DNA of 64,000 nt from Allacma fusca (Eukaryota; Arthropoda; Collembola; Symphypleona; Sminthuridae), in the NCBI GenBank assembly GCA_947179485.1, contig OX359247.1:32092801-32156800 (forward strand). The letters are read 5' to 3'. The position numbers and the translations under genes were made by a program. Below the pieces are notes generated by a model. It was not told the DNA's origin, did no database searches, and saw only the letters and a list, made by a program, of their open reading frames with translations. Shown piece by piece: positions 37,641 through 51,819 of the stretch (position 1 is the stretch's first letter; the number at the start of each line of letters is the position of its first letter).

Positions 37641-37749
37641 GAACCGACCACAACCACAATCACGATGATGACAATCAAGACAAAGAGAGCTGGAGACGAC
37701 GAGACAATAACAGCAAGAGCATCTGCATTTTTATTCACCCCAACTCCAC
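37385..37749 (-). CDS. ihog: Signal-peptide exon of the Ihog-like gene, with 5'-UTR splice acceptor
   Basis: The first ATG is at 37640-37638. Residues 1-68 are polar and Pro/His/Gln-rich; residues 69-83 form a hydrophobic core ([13 protein letters not shown]) followed by TVNG, a likely cleavage region. The exon ends in phase 1 at a G|GTAAGT donor (37385/37384), which joins in frame to the exon at 25479. The reading frame is closed upstream by a TAA near 37731. Just beyond lies a long T/C tract ending TATAG (acceptor at 37751-37750), so the exon probably starts at 37749 with 109 nt of 5' UTR. A second in-frame ATG (residue 42) would give a shorter N-terminus and is a credible alternative start. 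The exon is clearly more GC-rich than its surroundings. Confidence 0.82.
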
Positions 37750-39412
37750 CTATACAAGTGGAAGGAGAGAAGAAAAAAAAACAAACAAAACAAATTAATT
37801 TTTACCATTATAATGAATGAGGTCTCGTCAATCCTAACTCAAACAGCCAATAATAATAATATTACAGCACTCAATTTCATTCAATCCCTTGTAAAAATAC
37901 ACTTACAATGGAGTGCTGTAAAAATACTACAATGGGGTGCAAGTCTACACATGTATCGGTACTTATGTATATCTATGTATGCTGAGTAAAAATATTTTTA
38001 AAAAAACTATTCCTTGACATTGCATTGTCACAACCTCCACAGACTCATGTACCAGAGAAGACGGGAGAACCGAACCTAATAATACTGATATAATTACGCA
38101 TACGTGTGTATCTCTGTACATATGTATGTACATGTCCCTAGTACATACAAATCCGTTACAAGTCCATGTTCTAATCATGATCTTCCCATCACAATTTATA
38201 TTCTTATGATAATCCCATGACAGGGTACATGGACTTGGAGCAAATATCATACAAATTCTTTTTCACAATTCAATCAACTCCTTTCCTTATACTGCCACTC
38301 ACCCTCATTTTTAGCATTCACACACACACACACAACTACATAGATCCCCATAGGAAATCACATCCCACGCTCATCCTGCACCTAACAGTAGCAGGTGTGT
38401 ATTCCTCTGAGGACATGAAGACCTTCCTTCACCCACAGAGGTAGGGATAAGAATAGTAAGAAACCAATAAAAATTTAAATTACATGGAATATCCTCCATA
38501 ACTAATATCCGTTCTGCACATGTATGTATATCATGGAAAAATTACGTCCTACTTCTACAGACATAAGCTATACACAGACACATATGTACATACATGTACA
38601 TACATAGCTAAATACAAAATAAAATTCTCAATTCTGCACACGAAAACCTTTGAACCGATCCGACTATTTTGAAAAACCCTAGTGCAAATAAATACTAAGT
38701 ACTCCGTCAAGAGAAAATACATAGTAGACTGAGTCTACTTTAATGGTAAATGCTTCAGAAGCACATGATAGCATCACTTTCTCACGTTTATTAGGGATAA
38801 TATCCCATAATAAAATCAACTCCAATTAATTATAAACCCAATTTCCTCTCTCCTCCCTTCCCCCTGCTTTTAGTTTCCATAATATGTACATACATATTAT
38901 GTGTACCAGTGTATAAAACACATACACACACACACACAAACCCTACATGCAAGGGAACATCGGCGGAATAATTATATTAGTTAAAATATTTGGAATCCAA
39001 TCAAAAAGGTTCCGTACATGTAATTAGTTTTATATATAAGTACATATCTCATGCACAGTTTCTAACACATGGTTGCGTACAATGCACATAATTACGCTCA
39101 GACTACGTAGGTGTACATAGTGTATTGTCGTATTGTAATATGTACACAACAAAAATAAACAAGATGGAAATCCACGTGAAAGTAGTTAGCGAAGATACTT
39201 GTCTCTCCAGCTATTTGCTTTAGCACCAGCGTACAAGCTTGCCGTCCTCATATGTCATGAGAGAAATGAGCTGAACCGTGAGTCCTGCTCTGACAGGGAA
39301 CAAAAAGAAGAAGAAGAAGAGTTTATTATGCAAATAATTCGGAGTTCTCTTATCGAAAAATAAAATCGTTTTATTGTTATTATCACAGGATTACTCAGAG
39401 ACTGACTACCAC

Positions 39413-39434
39413 GCTACTACTACTACTACTACTA
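39413..39434. repeat. (CTA)n microsatellite
   Basis: Trinucleotide run; related runs at 39881-39903 and 63341-63365, and (TAG)n near 52517. Confidence 0.93.
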
Positions 39435-39880
39435 TATACCCCCACCTCCACATCCCTTCCTAAAGGTACAACCTAACTACAACAGCTACGACAACTTATT
39501 ATATGATAGGATCAATTTAATTGCAACCGGTCCACACACACAATCCCTCCTTGTCGTTATCCCATATAATAATCCTCTGTCTTATATGTCTGCATAAGGG
39601 GGAAAACCCTATATCTATACTCCCCATCTCCAAATAATCCTACCTAGGCCATATCTCAATCCTTTCAACAACATTCAATTCACTCTTTTTACTACTTACG
39701 GAGTAAAGGCAAAGAGAAGTTCATTAAAAAGTTTTTCATACACTATTTAAGCCCCATAAAGGAATAAAAATCATATTACTGTTATTATTGGCTCCTACTT
39801 AAACAGCACCGGATTGTATTTTTATTATTTATTGTGCATCATTACATGCTGATACCATTGCGAGTACTATTTTACTGACG

Positions 39881-39903
39881 CTACTACTACTACTACTACT
39901 ACT
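39881..39903. repeat. (CTA)n microsatellite
   Basis: Trinucleotide run of about seven units. Confidence 0.93.
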
Positions 39904-41423
39904 CCAGAGAGCAGGGGTAGTAAATATATTGTTGTTGTAAAGCCAAGCCCGATGAAAAATTGTACCACTTATTACCAATTCAGAAACTCTGACCGTTTCC
40001 AATCGTCAATTACTCATTAGTAGTCCCAGTATTTTACGCACAAATGTACATATGTATGTACATATTGTAGTAATGCTCTGAAAGATATACATAATCGTAA
40101 CTCAATTTTGTTGTATTTCAATCTTGCTACATGCACACAGGTACGCACAAAAGCTCGATACCAATCAAACATCAAACTTACTCATACAGAGTGCAACCCT
40201 AAATTATGGAAAAAGCTCATTGAAAATCTCCTCAAGAATTACCCGCAGCCGATAAAACCAAAAACTTGAGAACTAATCCATTGCCATTAGCATGCACTTA
40301 ACGAGGAGCCCCAACTGCACAAAACTTTATAAGCCACAGGTCATTATTCCAAGGAGACGAAGACGACGGAGAGATTAAAAAAAAAACAAATCAAAGCATT
40401 TAGGAGCCCTGATAAAAAAGTACCAGAGATAAATGAATGAATAATAAATGTGAAGTGTTGACTCCCTATAAAGTACAATGGTTCAAGTTCATTGAATTTT
40501 TTGGTGGAGGAACCACCAAAATTTGCAAGGTATTTGCATTAAATTCCCATAATCACAGGGAAAACACATGAAGCTACATGAACCTCCAATCTCTCATTAA
40601 AGTTACGAAACCGGTGAGAGGGAGAAAAGATGAAGACGAGCACACATACACACACACATACGCACAAACAACAACAACAACAACGTCCACCAAAATTCAG
40701 GCTACAGAGCTCTCTTTCTTGATAGCAGTCCATGAATTAAACAATTACAATAATGAGGACCCTCTTGTGCAGACATTATCATTGCCATTGCTCTTCAACT
40801 CGGAGCCACAAATTTAAAAATTTCAAGTTACAAACGAGAAACGAATGGTACTTAGGGTTTGTAAGGAAACCTCCCTATCTATATCTTCCCCCTTCAAGAA
40901 TAATTGCACGTTCTTGGAAATTTACTTAAGAATCCATCCTCATCTTATCTAGACTATATGCACATATGCTTATGTATGTATGTCAGGGAGTGATTTAGTA
41001 TTTCCCCTTCTGAGTTCCTGTGAGTTCCTCTGGAACCACTTCACTTCCTACAAGTAGATACTGATACATTCCCTATATATGTATGTATGTAATGTATACT
41101 TATATGTAGACATTTGAACAAAAGTTCCATACATTCTTCAAGAGCCCAGTCAGTAAATGACTGTTTCAAAGTCCAGATACAAAGTGCAGTGTAACCAGTA
41201 ATCCTCAATAGTAACAACAAAAAAACAAAACGATGGTATTGCACCACCCAACTATTCTGTAGATACTATTGCATTCAAGTGCATAATTCTTGAGATGAAT
41301 AAAAACCGTCAAAAGTATTTACTTCAACTATTACAGCGGACTTCTCCTTTGCCGAAAGTCACCGTAATGACTATAATATATGGAAACAATGGAAACGGAA
41401 CGAGTATAAAAATTGACAAAATT

Positions 41424-41443
41424 CCCCCCCCCCCAAAAAAAAA
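41424..41443. repeat. Poly-C/poly-A junction
   Basis: Eleven C directly followed by nine A; the longest C-run in the window. Confidence 0.9.
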
Positions 41444-44400
41444 TATATGACCATGTAACGTTGTCATGTTATTCTGCACTTTATGACCCTCCCGTCCTCC
41501 GTTCTTATGTAACCTTATGAACTCATACACAGTTTTATTCACAATAGCAATCACAAAAGTTGAGCTTGTGTAAGAGTACGTAAGGATCTGTCAAAAAACT
41601 GGAATTTCAACCTAAAATTCAGAATTGTTTATAAAAACACGGAATTTTCGAAACAATGCACTTTGAAACAATATATGGCATATTGGAGGAGTCCGTATGA
41701 ACCCAGGCATTTGAATACTTTAAAAAAAACATGGGATTGCAGCAGAATCTAATTATTTCAATGCGTGTATAAAATATTGTACTAACGCTGAATGCTTGGT
41801 ATGTATGTGTGTTGTAAAAAAAATTACCCCAGACACCCTGTCTCTGGTGGAATGTCAGACATATTTGAGGGAAGATTTACAATGGAAATTCCCACAAATA
41901 GAAAAGTATTTATTGGGTGTTGAAAATAGAATACACGAGAAGGATTGTTGAAGGCAATTATGCAAATAGAAAGGGAAATAGGATTGGAGCAAAGCAGAGA
42001 GCCCTACACTTTATGGATATTGCCTCTTGGCACTTTCCCTGCTTCCTTCCTAGTATGTACATACTTTACAGGGCACAACTGGATAATCTTGGAGGAACAA
42101 AGTGTTAGTTATATGCTGAGAGGTTCCAGAAAAGAATCAAAAGTGAGGGACAGAATGGTCCATTAGAATGAAGGAATTCTCACAATTTCAATGTACATAA
42201 TTACTTATACTTATGGTGAAAAAGCAGGGGGAAAACGAAACACCTTCTTGCCTATTAAGCACATCATAATCAGCACCATTAACAATAGCGAGTCGAGTAA
42301 ACAACGGGCCAGGATTTACGTAATGTTAACTCCCTTAGAAGAAAACTTCCAGCTCTCCAGCCCAGAGAGCCCAGCTAGTCTTCCTAGAGTCCTAGCGACA
42401 AGAGATTACGCTCACGTAAAGTAAGGGCTCACACAAGCCCAATCCCATGGAAAAAAGGTTCCTTCAAATACAGGCAGGGAGAGATGATTAAAACTGGGAT
42501 GAGAATCTTGACACTTGAGGCAGGAGCACAAAGGAAAGCTGCGTGTTAAAAAGGATCACCTGTTTCCCCGTAAAAATAAGCACCTCTGCTTAAATAGTAA
42601 TTTCCATTTTTGAGAGACAGAAACCCCAATTGAGAAAATGAAATAGAGGGAGAGAGACCAATCGGAAAGGCTTCAACGTGTAAGGTTGATTTTGTGTCTG
42701 AACAATAAGCTTCAGTACACTGCTCATCTTAAGAGTAAGCATTCATAGAGAAATTCTCGATCTGTTCCTTCAATGCATGTACACACAGGAGAATTATTAT
42801 GTGAGCAAGCACATAGATATACATATTATATGTAGGTATAAGAGTTGGAAATAAGGAGAAAAATGAGCATGAAAAAAAAATCGCCTCTTTCATCCCCGTC
42901 AACTTAATTACGGGGTGCTGGTGAAGCACGTCTGAGTGTGAGACGCAACTCAACACTAACTAGACATGAGGAAAGGTCACATGTTCTTCTCCAACAATTC
43001 CAATTTCCAATCTCCACGTTTTCACTGTATAGGGGAAAAAATTATGGGACAAAGTATATCTATAAATACCTGAAGATAGTACATATGTACATCTAGTATC
43101 TACCTATATCTCATAAGTACTGAAGGCCTGCAGGTACTATGGCTCAGTAGTGGACAAGTATGATAAAAGTCAAGTCAAACGGAGAGATATACTTATAGAA
43201 GACTGAGTACCAAATGCATTATGAGACCCGACACGGTCTCAACACTCTAGTCCGACAACAATCTACATAAAAGACATATATATAGTGAGGAACAAGTAAG
43301 TACAAGAAAAATGAACTAGGACTTAAAAAAAAAGGTCGGTCCAATGAACGAAACACAAGGCACACAACTATTGACACGCTGTAATTTTCAACATTTTTAT
43401 ATACGTGCTCTTCCATAAAGCATCTTTGAATTACGACTCCTTCCACCTCTGAGACAGTAACAACAAATTACAGGATGAAATAGTAAAACACGATTCAATC
43501 CAAAAAGGCACGTAATACATCAAAGTAATGCTACTTTTGAGGATTTAAATACATAGCAATATTTCCTCAACCCACGGCTTCCTCATTCAAATCAATTCCC
43601 ATACATTCACTTGTCATCAGAATAATTATATTTTTCATACCCAGTCAAAACCATCACCACCAAAAATCCTGACAGAAGTTACCTAAATTCCTTCATTTAC
43701 TCCAATCCTTCAATTTACAGTACTCAAAGCTACACTCTAAGTCACTTTAATTTAATTCCATGTTTTTTTCCTCAGCTCGTGAATTGCAGCTTGACATGAT
43801 CTTGGTCAGACATACATACCATAGTTTGATACACAATATTAAGGTATATTCACCAAGTTCTCCAAATAAATGTATTTAAGTTCTAGTTTTTTTTGGAGGG
43901 CTTTCTACTCCGTACGAGCAATTTAATAAACACTTATATTTATAATAACCATGCATATAGATACACACATCTGGACTGATTGTAAGAGATAGTTTTGCAG
44001 GTAGATCTTCCAGTCCATCATCTTGCTCCATAGTTTCTTATTTTTCCCTGCTCATCCCAAACAAGCTCTTTCCCTTTCAGAGTTGTAGCATGACAGAATT
44101 CCAAATGAGAAAGGAGCTCCTTTCGTTTACAGACAACTATAGTTGAACAATAATAATAATTCCAAACTAAAAAGCAATAACAGTAACAAAAAATCAAGAA
44201 CCCTTTGCTTTCAATGTTCAATGTTGAAGTTAAGCTCATGGGCAGACAAAGATAGAAAAATGTCTACGAAGGAAAAGAGAACAACCAGGCTACTACTCAC
44301 TGGAGTAAAAAAAAAACCAAGTGTCATTGTAAATCCAAAACTATTTGATAATCGTTGCATCTCTTTTCAGCTTCCTCCACTTTTGTACTTGTGAATGTAC

Positions 44401-47400
44401 TTCGTACTTGTCTCACTCTCAGTATGAGAACATAGAGGGTAAAAACTGCGGAGCAAAATACATATACAATAAGAATCTGGCTGTTGAAGGTAACTCAGAG
44501 AACGAGAAAGGAACTTAGAATTGGAAAAGTGTTGACTCATTTCAGTTGTTTGGAGAGTGAGTGAGTGAGTGAGTGACTGAGAGAGAAAAGATGACTAACT
44601 TCTAGTAGAGAGATGCAGAAGGAAACACCAAACACCAAACACCATACACAGATAGATGTAATGTACACACATGAGTCCTGTTGTAGATTCGGAGAGAGCA
44701 ATAAGTAGTACACACATTCAAATTTCAAATAACAAAAAGATTTTTTCTGGTTGAGGGAACTTGAGGAATGTCCGAATTATTTCTCATTAGATGTACATAA
44801 AAATAAATACTCCACCTCAAGTTTCCCCACACAATAGATCCAGTCGTCCCACAATCTTGAAATCTTATTATTATGATTAAAATCCTTCAATTCCGATTTG
44901 TCCTTCTATCTCCTCCTATCTCCCAGGTACATTAGATCTAAAACTCCACAAGGATTTTACGGATGCAAGACCCATTACTACACACAATTCCTACTTTCCC
45001 GATTGTTCCCTTTCCAAATCCTGTCAGATTGTTCTCAAAATGACAATACCTTTCGGACTGTTTTCATCTCAAGTCGGGTTAAAAAAAAACCGACAGAGAC
45101 AATACCCTTCGGGAAAAAGTGTCTCACCCACGTTTGTTCCGTCAACAGACGCTTCAAGTATCCATCCACTCTGTCTCTATACCTGCCGATCCTAGGGAAA
45201 TACAAAACAGGATGACACAATCGACGCCTATATATCCTACACCCTTTGAGAGGCTGCTCTAATGGAATCAAGTCCTACGGTAATTATTTTTATCTCAAAA
45301 ACATTACAATTACAACCAGGAGCACTGTAAATAGAGATAAAACTAGTTTTGCATTTTTATGCATCAGTGAAGGTCTCATTAAAAATAAAGACTTTTTTTT
45401 ATTATAACTTCAGATCAAATCCTTTGTATTCTCACATTTAATCCTGAGAGATCTAATACATCAACCTCCAGCATCCCAATCCCATTCAGAGGATGAAACT
45501 ATGACAGCTCCGCCACAAACCATAAATTATAGAGTTTCATGTATGATACCAGACTCACGGGGACTGATTAAGATTGAGAACTATGTGTGCGGAAACTAAT
45601 TACATACAAAGTACACGTGTTAATTGGCATTTAAACGTCGCGACTGCTCTAAACCTGAAACTGCCATTTGTTATCAAGTCTTCCTGTGAATGCCTTGGTA
45701 ATCTGTCATTTCCTTTTTCTTCTTCTTTTTCTTACAGTCAGATTCCCCATACACATACATAATTACATATAAATAAAGTATACTGGTAGCGGGGGGAAAA
45801 AGCCTGAGTGACACGGATATACATGCATGATTAATTACTCACTTAGCAACACCTCTACAAGTGACCGTAATTAGCATTCCTCATATTCACTGTGAACAGG
45901 TAGCTTATACAGATAGTAATCATCTTACTTATTTTTTATTTAAATAAAAATAGCCATTTATTAATGCTACCTTCTTTGAGTATCTACTGTAGGTCTGTGG
46001 AAACCGATTCCCAAGAGCTTAATGTTTTTTGATAACAACACTTGTAACTGCACATTCAATTCACACGTCAGTCTCACAGTTCCGGAATCCCTCCATGGAT
46101 AAGTATGTATCTCCTTCAATGATGTGTACTGCCACCCAGGATTTATAAGTATCTACATCAGGTAAATGTCAGCCGGAGGTGGCAAAGGAGTTACTTTACG
46201 AGAAACCGGTAACGTTGAAATAACACACGGAGGAAATCGTCCCCCTCAAATTGACAATCTTTTGACAATCCCACGCTTTATGTACTCGTAATCCTCAATG
46301 AGTTCTCATCCTAACAATAAAGGACACTTCTTATTCCCAGTCAACTATTTTCTTAAAAAATATTCATAGATTTTTTTGTACATGAAAAAATTTCATTTTT
46401 GTTCATCTGTTCAAAAAACTCAAGTAGTCACTATATTTTTGGAGGAGTTCCAACTATCTGTATTACAGTTTGAAAAATACAATTTTAACTGCAAACTTTT
46501 CCGGAATGGTAAGAGTCAGTTTTTAGATCCACAACTTTTATAATTATTATTGACACAAAAATCCGACGAGCGGGAACCCATCAATGATGCTCACAATAGG
46601 AGACCAAAACCGGGGCCGGGTCGAAGAGATACTATAAACTACAGTAATTGTTTAATCACGGGGAAGATTCATTGGGACGATCCTTTAGAAAGGGCAGGTG
46701 TGCGTGTAAAAATCTGGAAACTACAGTGGTTTCTTATGAGCGGCCCGTGCCGTGCCAACGTCTCTGGACAACTGCTCTTCCCTTTTGTGTGACAAAACTG
46801 TGTATCGGCTTCACCATCTCACTTCAAGAAGACAAGGTAGGGAGGCTTGTACTATGCATGAGAGTATGTGTCTCTATGTGTATAATGTGTATCTTATCTA
46901 TAGAATAGGGAAAGCGCTCCACAGACAGGACCGAGTGCTGTGTTGCTCCCTCGGTCACCAAAACAAGACTGACGACGATGGGCCGGTTGTGGCAGTATAG
47001 TATAAGGTCTCAAGACGATCGGAGGAGAAGAAGACGAGAGGAGCGAGTCGGAGAATAATGAGGGCAACCATCCATCGTCAAAGTATGAATTGGAAAAGAC
47101 ATACAATAGAATATATACTCTAGCAGCTGCTGGAAACTGGCTTCACACTACTGGAATAAACAAGTGTTGTCATATACATACACATGGACTCTGTGTGTTT
47201 GTGTGTGTGTGTGTGTGTGTGTACTGTGTACTGTGTACTCAGAAACTCCAAAACTCTCGTCCTCATCCTCCTCCGACTCCAACGAACTATCATAAAGTTA
47301 ATGCTTCACAAGGTTTATGGTGAGGACCCTTCTACTCCAATAATACTTGGCATGTTCACTGTCGGTATGAACACTTGGAGGCTAATTTAACTTCGACCTT

Positions 47401-47686
47401 TAAACAAAAACAAAAAGCCCTTTTCTGGAAAGACAGGTAAAAATGCATTACTGCTCTTTCATCTTGTACAGATAGATATAAACTTGTCTCTACTATTCTG
47501 TAGTCCAGAGTATGTAGTAGTTTTATTCAGGAGCAAAAGTAATTTTGTCGAATAATCCTTATATTTTAAAAAAAACTTTTCAAGTGTAAATCTACTAGTT
47601 GTTGGCTTTTTCATGTAAACAATCCCTAAGGGGATCATTCTTCACTTCACACATATGCAACTATGTAATCGTGCAGGAGAGAGAGC

Positions 47687-47692
<6 letters not shown>

Positions 47693-47742
<50 letters not shown>
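47693..47742. repeat. (GA)n microsatellite
   Basis: About 25 uninterrupted GA units, with an imperfect GA-rich lead from 47676. Confidence 0.97.
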
Positions 47743-47745
<3 letters not shown>

Positions 47746-50700
47746 AGGCACTTAAAAAAGAGACCTTAGAATGACTGATGATGAAAATAATCACAAATTT
47801 TTTCACCTACTATGTAATGTAGGATAAGATCCCATCAAATAGTAGTATTTTCTTTTCTTAAGAAAAAAGCCGTCCCTTTTGGTTCTCATTTCACGCTTCC
47901 TTCAATCTTCTTCCAAAAGGCAAGTGTGTATCAGAAAATAATACAAAATACTTGAAAAATTACACACTCCTGGATTCCCTAAACCCCATAGACTCATTCC
48001 CATGGATGCATTCATAACCTCAAAAAAAAAAAAATCCTTGAAGTAATGATTGTCCTCGGAGTCCCATAGGACTTGAAATTCAATACAATACAAGAAGAGG
48101 GATGAACTCAGAGAGTTAATTTAAATTCTATAAGGAACTATTCAAAATGGAAAACTGGAAGGATCCGTTCCCAGGAAATAAATCAAAGTATTTAGCACCG
48201 AGTGTATTATATTATGTCGTTAGGCCCGAATTGTAATAAAAATGACACTCTCCAATTCAGTGAGACCCATAATAAGTAATTACCTTGTCCTACACATAAA
48301 AATTTTCAATTCAATTTTCTCAATAGTAGTAGTGAGTCCCTCAGTCCTTCCACTCCATGGTAAAAGTACAGTAAACCTTTAATTACAGAGTCCCTTGGAG
48401 GAAGGGCAGCTTCGCCAATAACCACGTACACAAATAGTAAGTACTAGTTACAGAAGGGTCTCCAGGCCCTTCAGAGTTTTATCAAAAGAAAACGAACCGT
48501 AACAAAAGTTTTACAATCCTAAGCCGCCCCCTACTTCCACTCACATAAAGGCAGTCGATCAACGTGGTTCAAAACAGAGAGGTTAGGAGCACCTTGAGGG
48601 ACCTGAGCACCGAACGAGCCTGGACTCCCTTTCAGAGAAAAGTCTAATAACGATGTCAGTAAACAGAGACTATGAAGTGGCAACAGGAAGTCGGACAACA
48701 ATATATGTACATCCAAACCTTCACCTTAAACTAACCATAGAGGCACCAGCAATAATCCCAGCCTTTCCTCACTTATTATTACTGTATGCCAATTTTAAAT
48801 CAATCTTACTCCGTATCTACCTTTACTCTATACCTTAACAATAAATCTCCCTCCTTCAACAGCACCTCGGCACAAAGGACATCCAGAAGACCAGGAATCA
48901 TAAAATTGATCCAAGAATTCCATTGCAACCGAATTGACTCCCCTTTCTGTCACAGACCGTTTAACTATACCCGAAGCATTTACCTACGATAGCTCTGACA
49001 AAGCGAGACACAGAGCAAATAATTGTACAAATCATCTGAATTCAATATAAAAAGCACCCGTTTAGCCAAAACGTAACGGACAGTAATAGATATTTACACA
49101 GGAACTCCTTTTCCCGATAAGCAATAAATACGGAGTCAAATCATGAAGGGGGGTAGAAAAGGATCCATATCTATAAACACAACTACATGTAGATTGATAC
49201 CCCTCTCCACGTAAAAACACCAATCATACGAAGGGTAAGTGAAGCATTGACAAGAAAATTTCTCCTCTTATACATAATTAGATATAAGTGCAGGAATATG
49301 AAGTATAATAACTATTACCAATAGTAAATATGTACACGTAAATATATTTAGAATACAAAACTAGGAGCATTAATTTAATCTCTAACACAAGCGAGCAGAA
49401 AACGGAACGCATATTATAATAAACGAGTGATTTCCTTTTCAGCGCAAATCAAACAAATAAGCTAAATTCCCTGTGATTTGCATATAGAGGCACTTAAAAA
49501 GGCACAAGAGAAAAGAGGTGAAAAATTCCACAAATAAAATGATTGAATTAGGGATATGACAAAATGCCATGATAAAATTCTGTCAAAAACGAGAGTCCAG
49601 GGAATTCTTTTCCAGCAAGTAATAACAGATACCAGGAGACATTTACATGCATATAATTATACATACGTATTCATAGAATATTTATGTATGTATATGTCCA
49701 TAGAATAGGTAATTACACATGAGCCTGTGCATATAAGCATTTCCCAACATAATTATGTACACATATACAGGAACATGTAAAAGACTCCCTTTATACTGTC
49801 TCAGTCTCAGGTCTGATTGTGAGTTGACTTCACCACTCCACTGCAACTGATACCCTTCCAGTTTCGACTGTAGTCCTGCAGAATACTAATTTCAAAGCAG
49901 TACGTACCGAAAGTACACACGGTCTCGAATACATTAAATATTGACAGGAACCACTTAAGCAGTTCCCTTCAGAATATTCCCATGAACCTGACACAGACAT
50001 TTATTGCGAACCAAAACATATCATTTCACGTTGATTCCACCTTCCTTCCCATATATGTATCTACTGTATGCATAACCATGCTCATGGCTATGGCTACTAG
50101 CTCGATACAGACACACAAAAAACCACTCCATACTAAAAATCCGATGTATCAGTGCACTCACTTACACCACTACTTTACCTTATCATCCTCCTGCGACAAG
50201 GATCCGACAACAGACACATGCATTATCAATCCTCAAGTTTCTCCAAAGTAAACAAGAACTTCAGCTGATAACCCGGCAGATAGGCTTAAGTATATTAATT
50301 TCATTTTTTGAAAAATTCCAATGTGGATTGTCCAGGTGGAAAAAACTAAGTGGATCCATGCTCCATTCTATTACTTTACACAAGTTTTAAATTAGCCATC
50401 GAATACCAAGCCGCTGACCAACTGCTGGGAAACACAATTATTTGGAAATTACAGCAAATCCTTACATTTTACGGATGAGATTGACAATTCGGATTCTCTG
50501 ATATAATTACAGAAAGACTTATATAAAAACTTGTGGGGGTGCTGGTGTTATTCTATGTATCTCTGTACATACTAGTACTCGTAATCCAGAAATTTCAAAC
50601 TGAGGAGCTTCACCTTCAAACAACGAGTCCCATTCTTTCTCTTAAAAAACACACTTTATACACAAAGAATGGATATTTTTCTGGGAGAGATATGAAATAA

Positions 50701-51534
50701 GACAAGAATCATCCCTAAAGAAGTGCTTAGATCATCCTGCTACCATTTTTCCCACAGTGGGACCTTCTTCAAGGGTTCTTCTGATCCGACAAAGAATGTG
50801 ACACACCACGAGATCCATGTTGACTTTTGTTATTGTCATCCTCAAAGGACCATGTACCTATAGTTTGTATCTAACGCTAAGTTAATCACATGACTGATCT
50901 TGGGACCCGGACACAAGAGTAACAAAATGACAATTTAAGTCTGTATATCTATGAAAACCCCACAATGACGACACAGTCCTCCGCCCTTAGTCGCTTTAAA
51001 TGCTGGCATTCAATTCCCTTTTCCTTTTTCACACTTGGATTTCTCTCGTGTGCCACAAATAATAATAATTATTATTATGGAATCGTTTCTGAAACAAACG
51101 CTGATGCAAAAATTCAACAAGGAATTTTAAATAGCACCGTTACATAAATACGTATGTAATTTCGTATGTGTTGAGGGTTGAGGAGTGATAGTAATATCCC
51201 CCTCTGAGTGAGAATAAAGCCAACGTACTGCTTACACATGAAACTAACAATAAATCCTAACAGTTGCTACTGCCGGAAGCATTACAGCTAATAAATCCAT
51301 TAATCAAATTTCTGTTCTTTGCTTGGAACAAGTAGCCTCATATATAAAGATTTTATTCCCAGATTGTAAATTGTTAATTTGAGGAGGAACCCATCTCAAT
51401 TCATAGTCCTCCAGATGAGAATATAAAGTTGAGCGAGAACATGTTGTTGCAGAGAGCAAAGAGCAACTCCATTGACCACCTGGTTAGACTTGCTTCGCTA
51501 AACCATTGAGACTCTATAACGAACGCCACCCACC

Positions 51535-51538
<4 letters not shown>

Positions 51539-51570
<32 letters not shown>
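51539..51570. repeat. (CT)n microsatellite
   Basis: 16 CT units; 200 bp from an opposite-strand GA tract at 51774. Confidence 0.97.
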
Positions 51571-51573
<3 letters not shown>

Positions 51574-51770
51574 GGTATACAATGCACTCATGCCATACCA
51601 GTCCTCTAAAGTACACACTCACGTCTTCACATTACGAGATTCAAATTCAATTGAGAGAATCTCTCAAGAAATAATAATGATTATCCTCCAGTCTCTCAAA
51701 TAAGCAGCCCGGCATCCGTTTCCTTTTTAACATCCTTCTCAAATCACAGCCAGTGAATGTAGACTTACTC

Positions 51771-51773
<3 letters not shown>

Positions 51774-51816
<43 letters not shown>
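51774..51816. repeat. (GA)n microsatellite
   Basis: About 21 GA units, followed by GAGT units. With the CT tract at 51539-51570 it can form an inverted pair. Confidence 0.97.

Positions 51817-51819
<3 letters not shown>

Noticed and set aside
37482-37820. 112-residue plus-strand open frame
   Set aside because: It lies opposite the signal-peptide exon, has no ATG start and is Arg/Thr-rich as expected for an antisense shadow.
45035-45271. Open frames on both strands around a near-palindrome GTCGGGTT...AACCGAC
   Set aside because: Symmetric sequence opens both strands at once; no domain. Likely chance plus a short imperfect direct repeat (GACAATACC).
46550-46700. GC-richer open stretch reading RRPKPGPGRRDTINY and IHWDDPLERAG, before a CAG|GTGTGC donor
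   Set aside because: No ATG and no AG acceptor between the upstream stop and the open frame, so it cannot be a standard exon.
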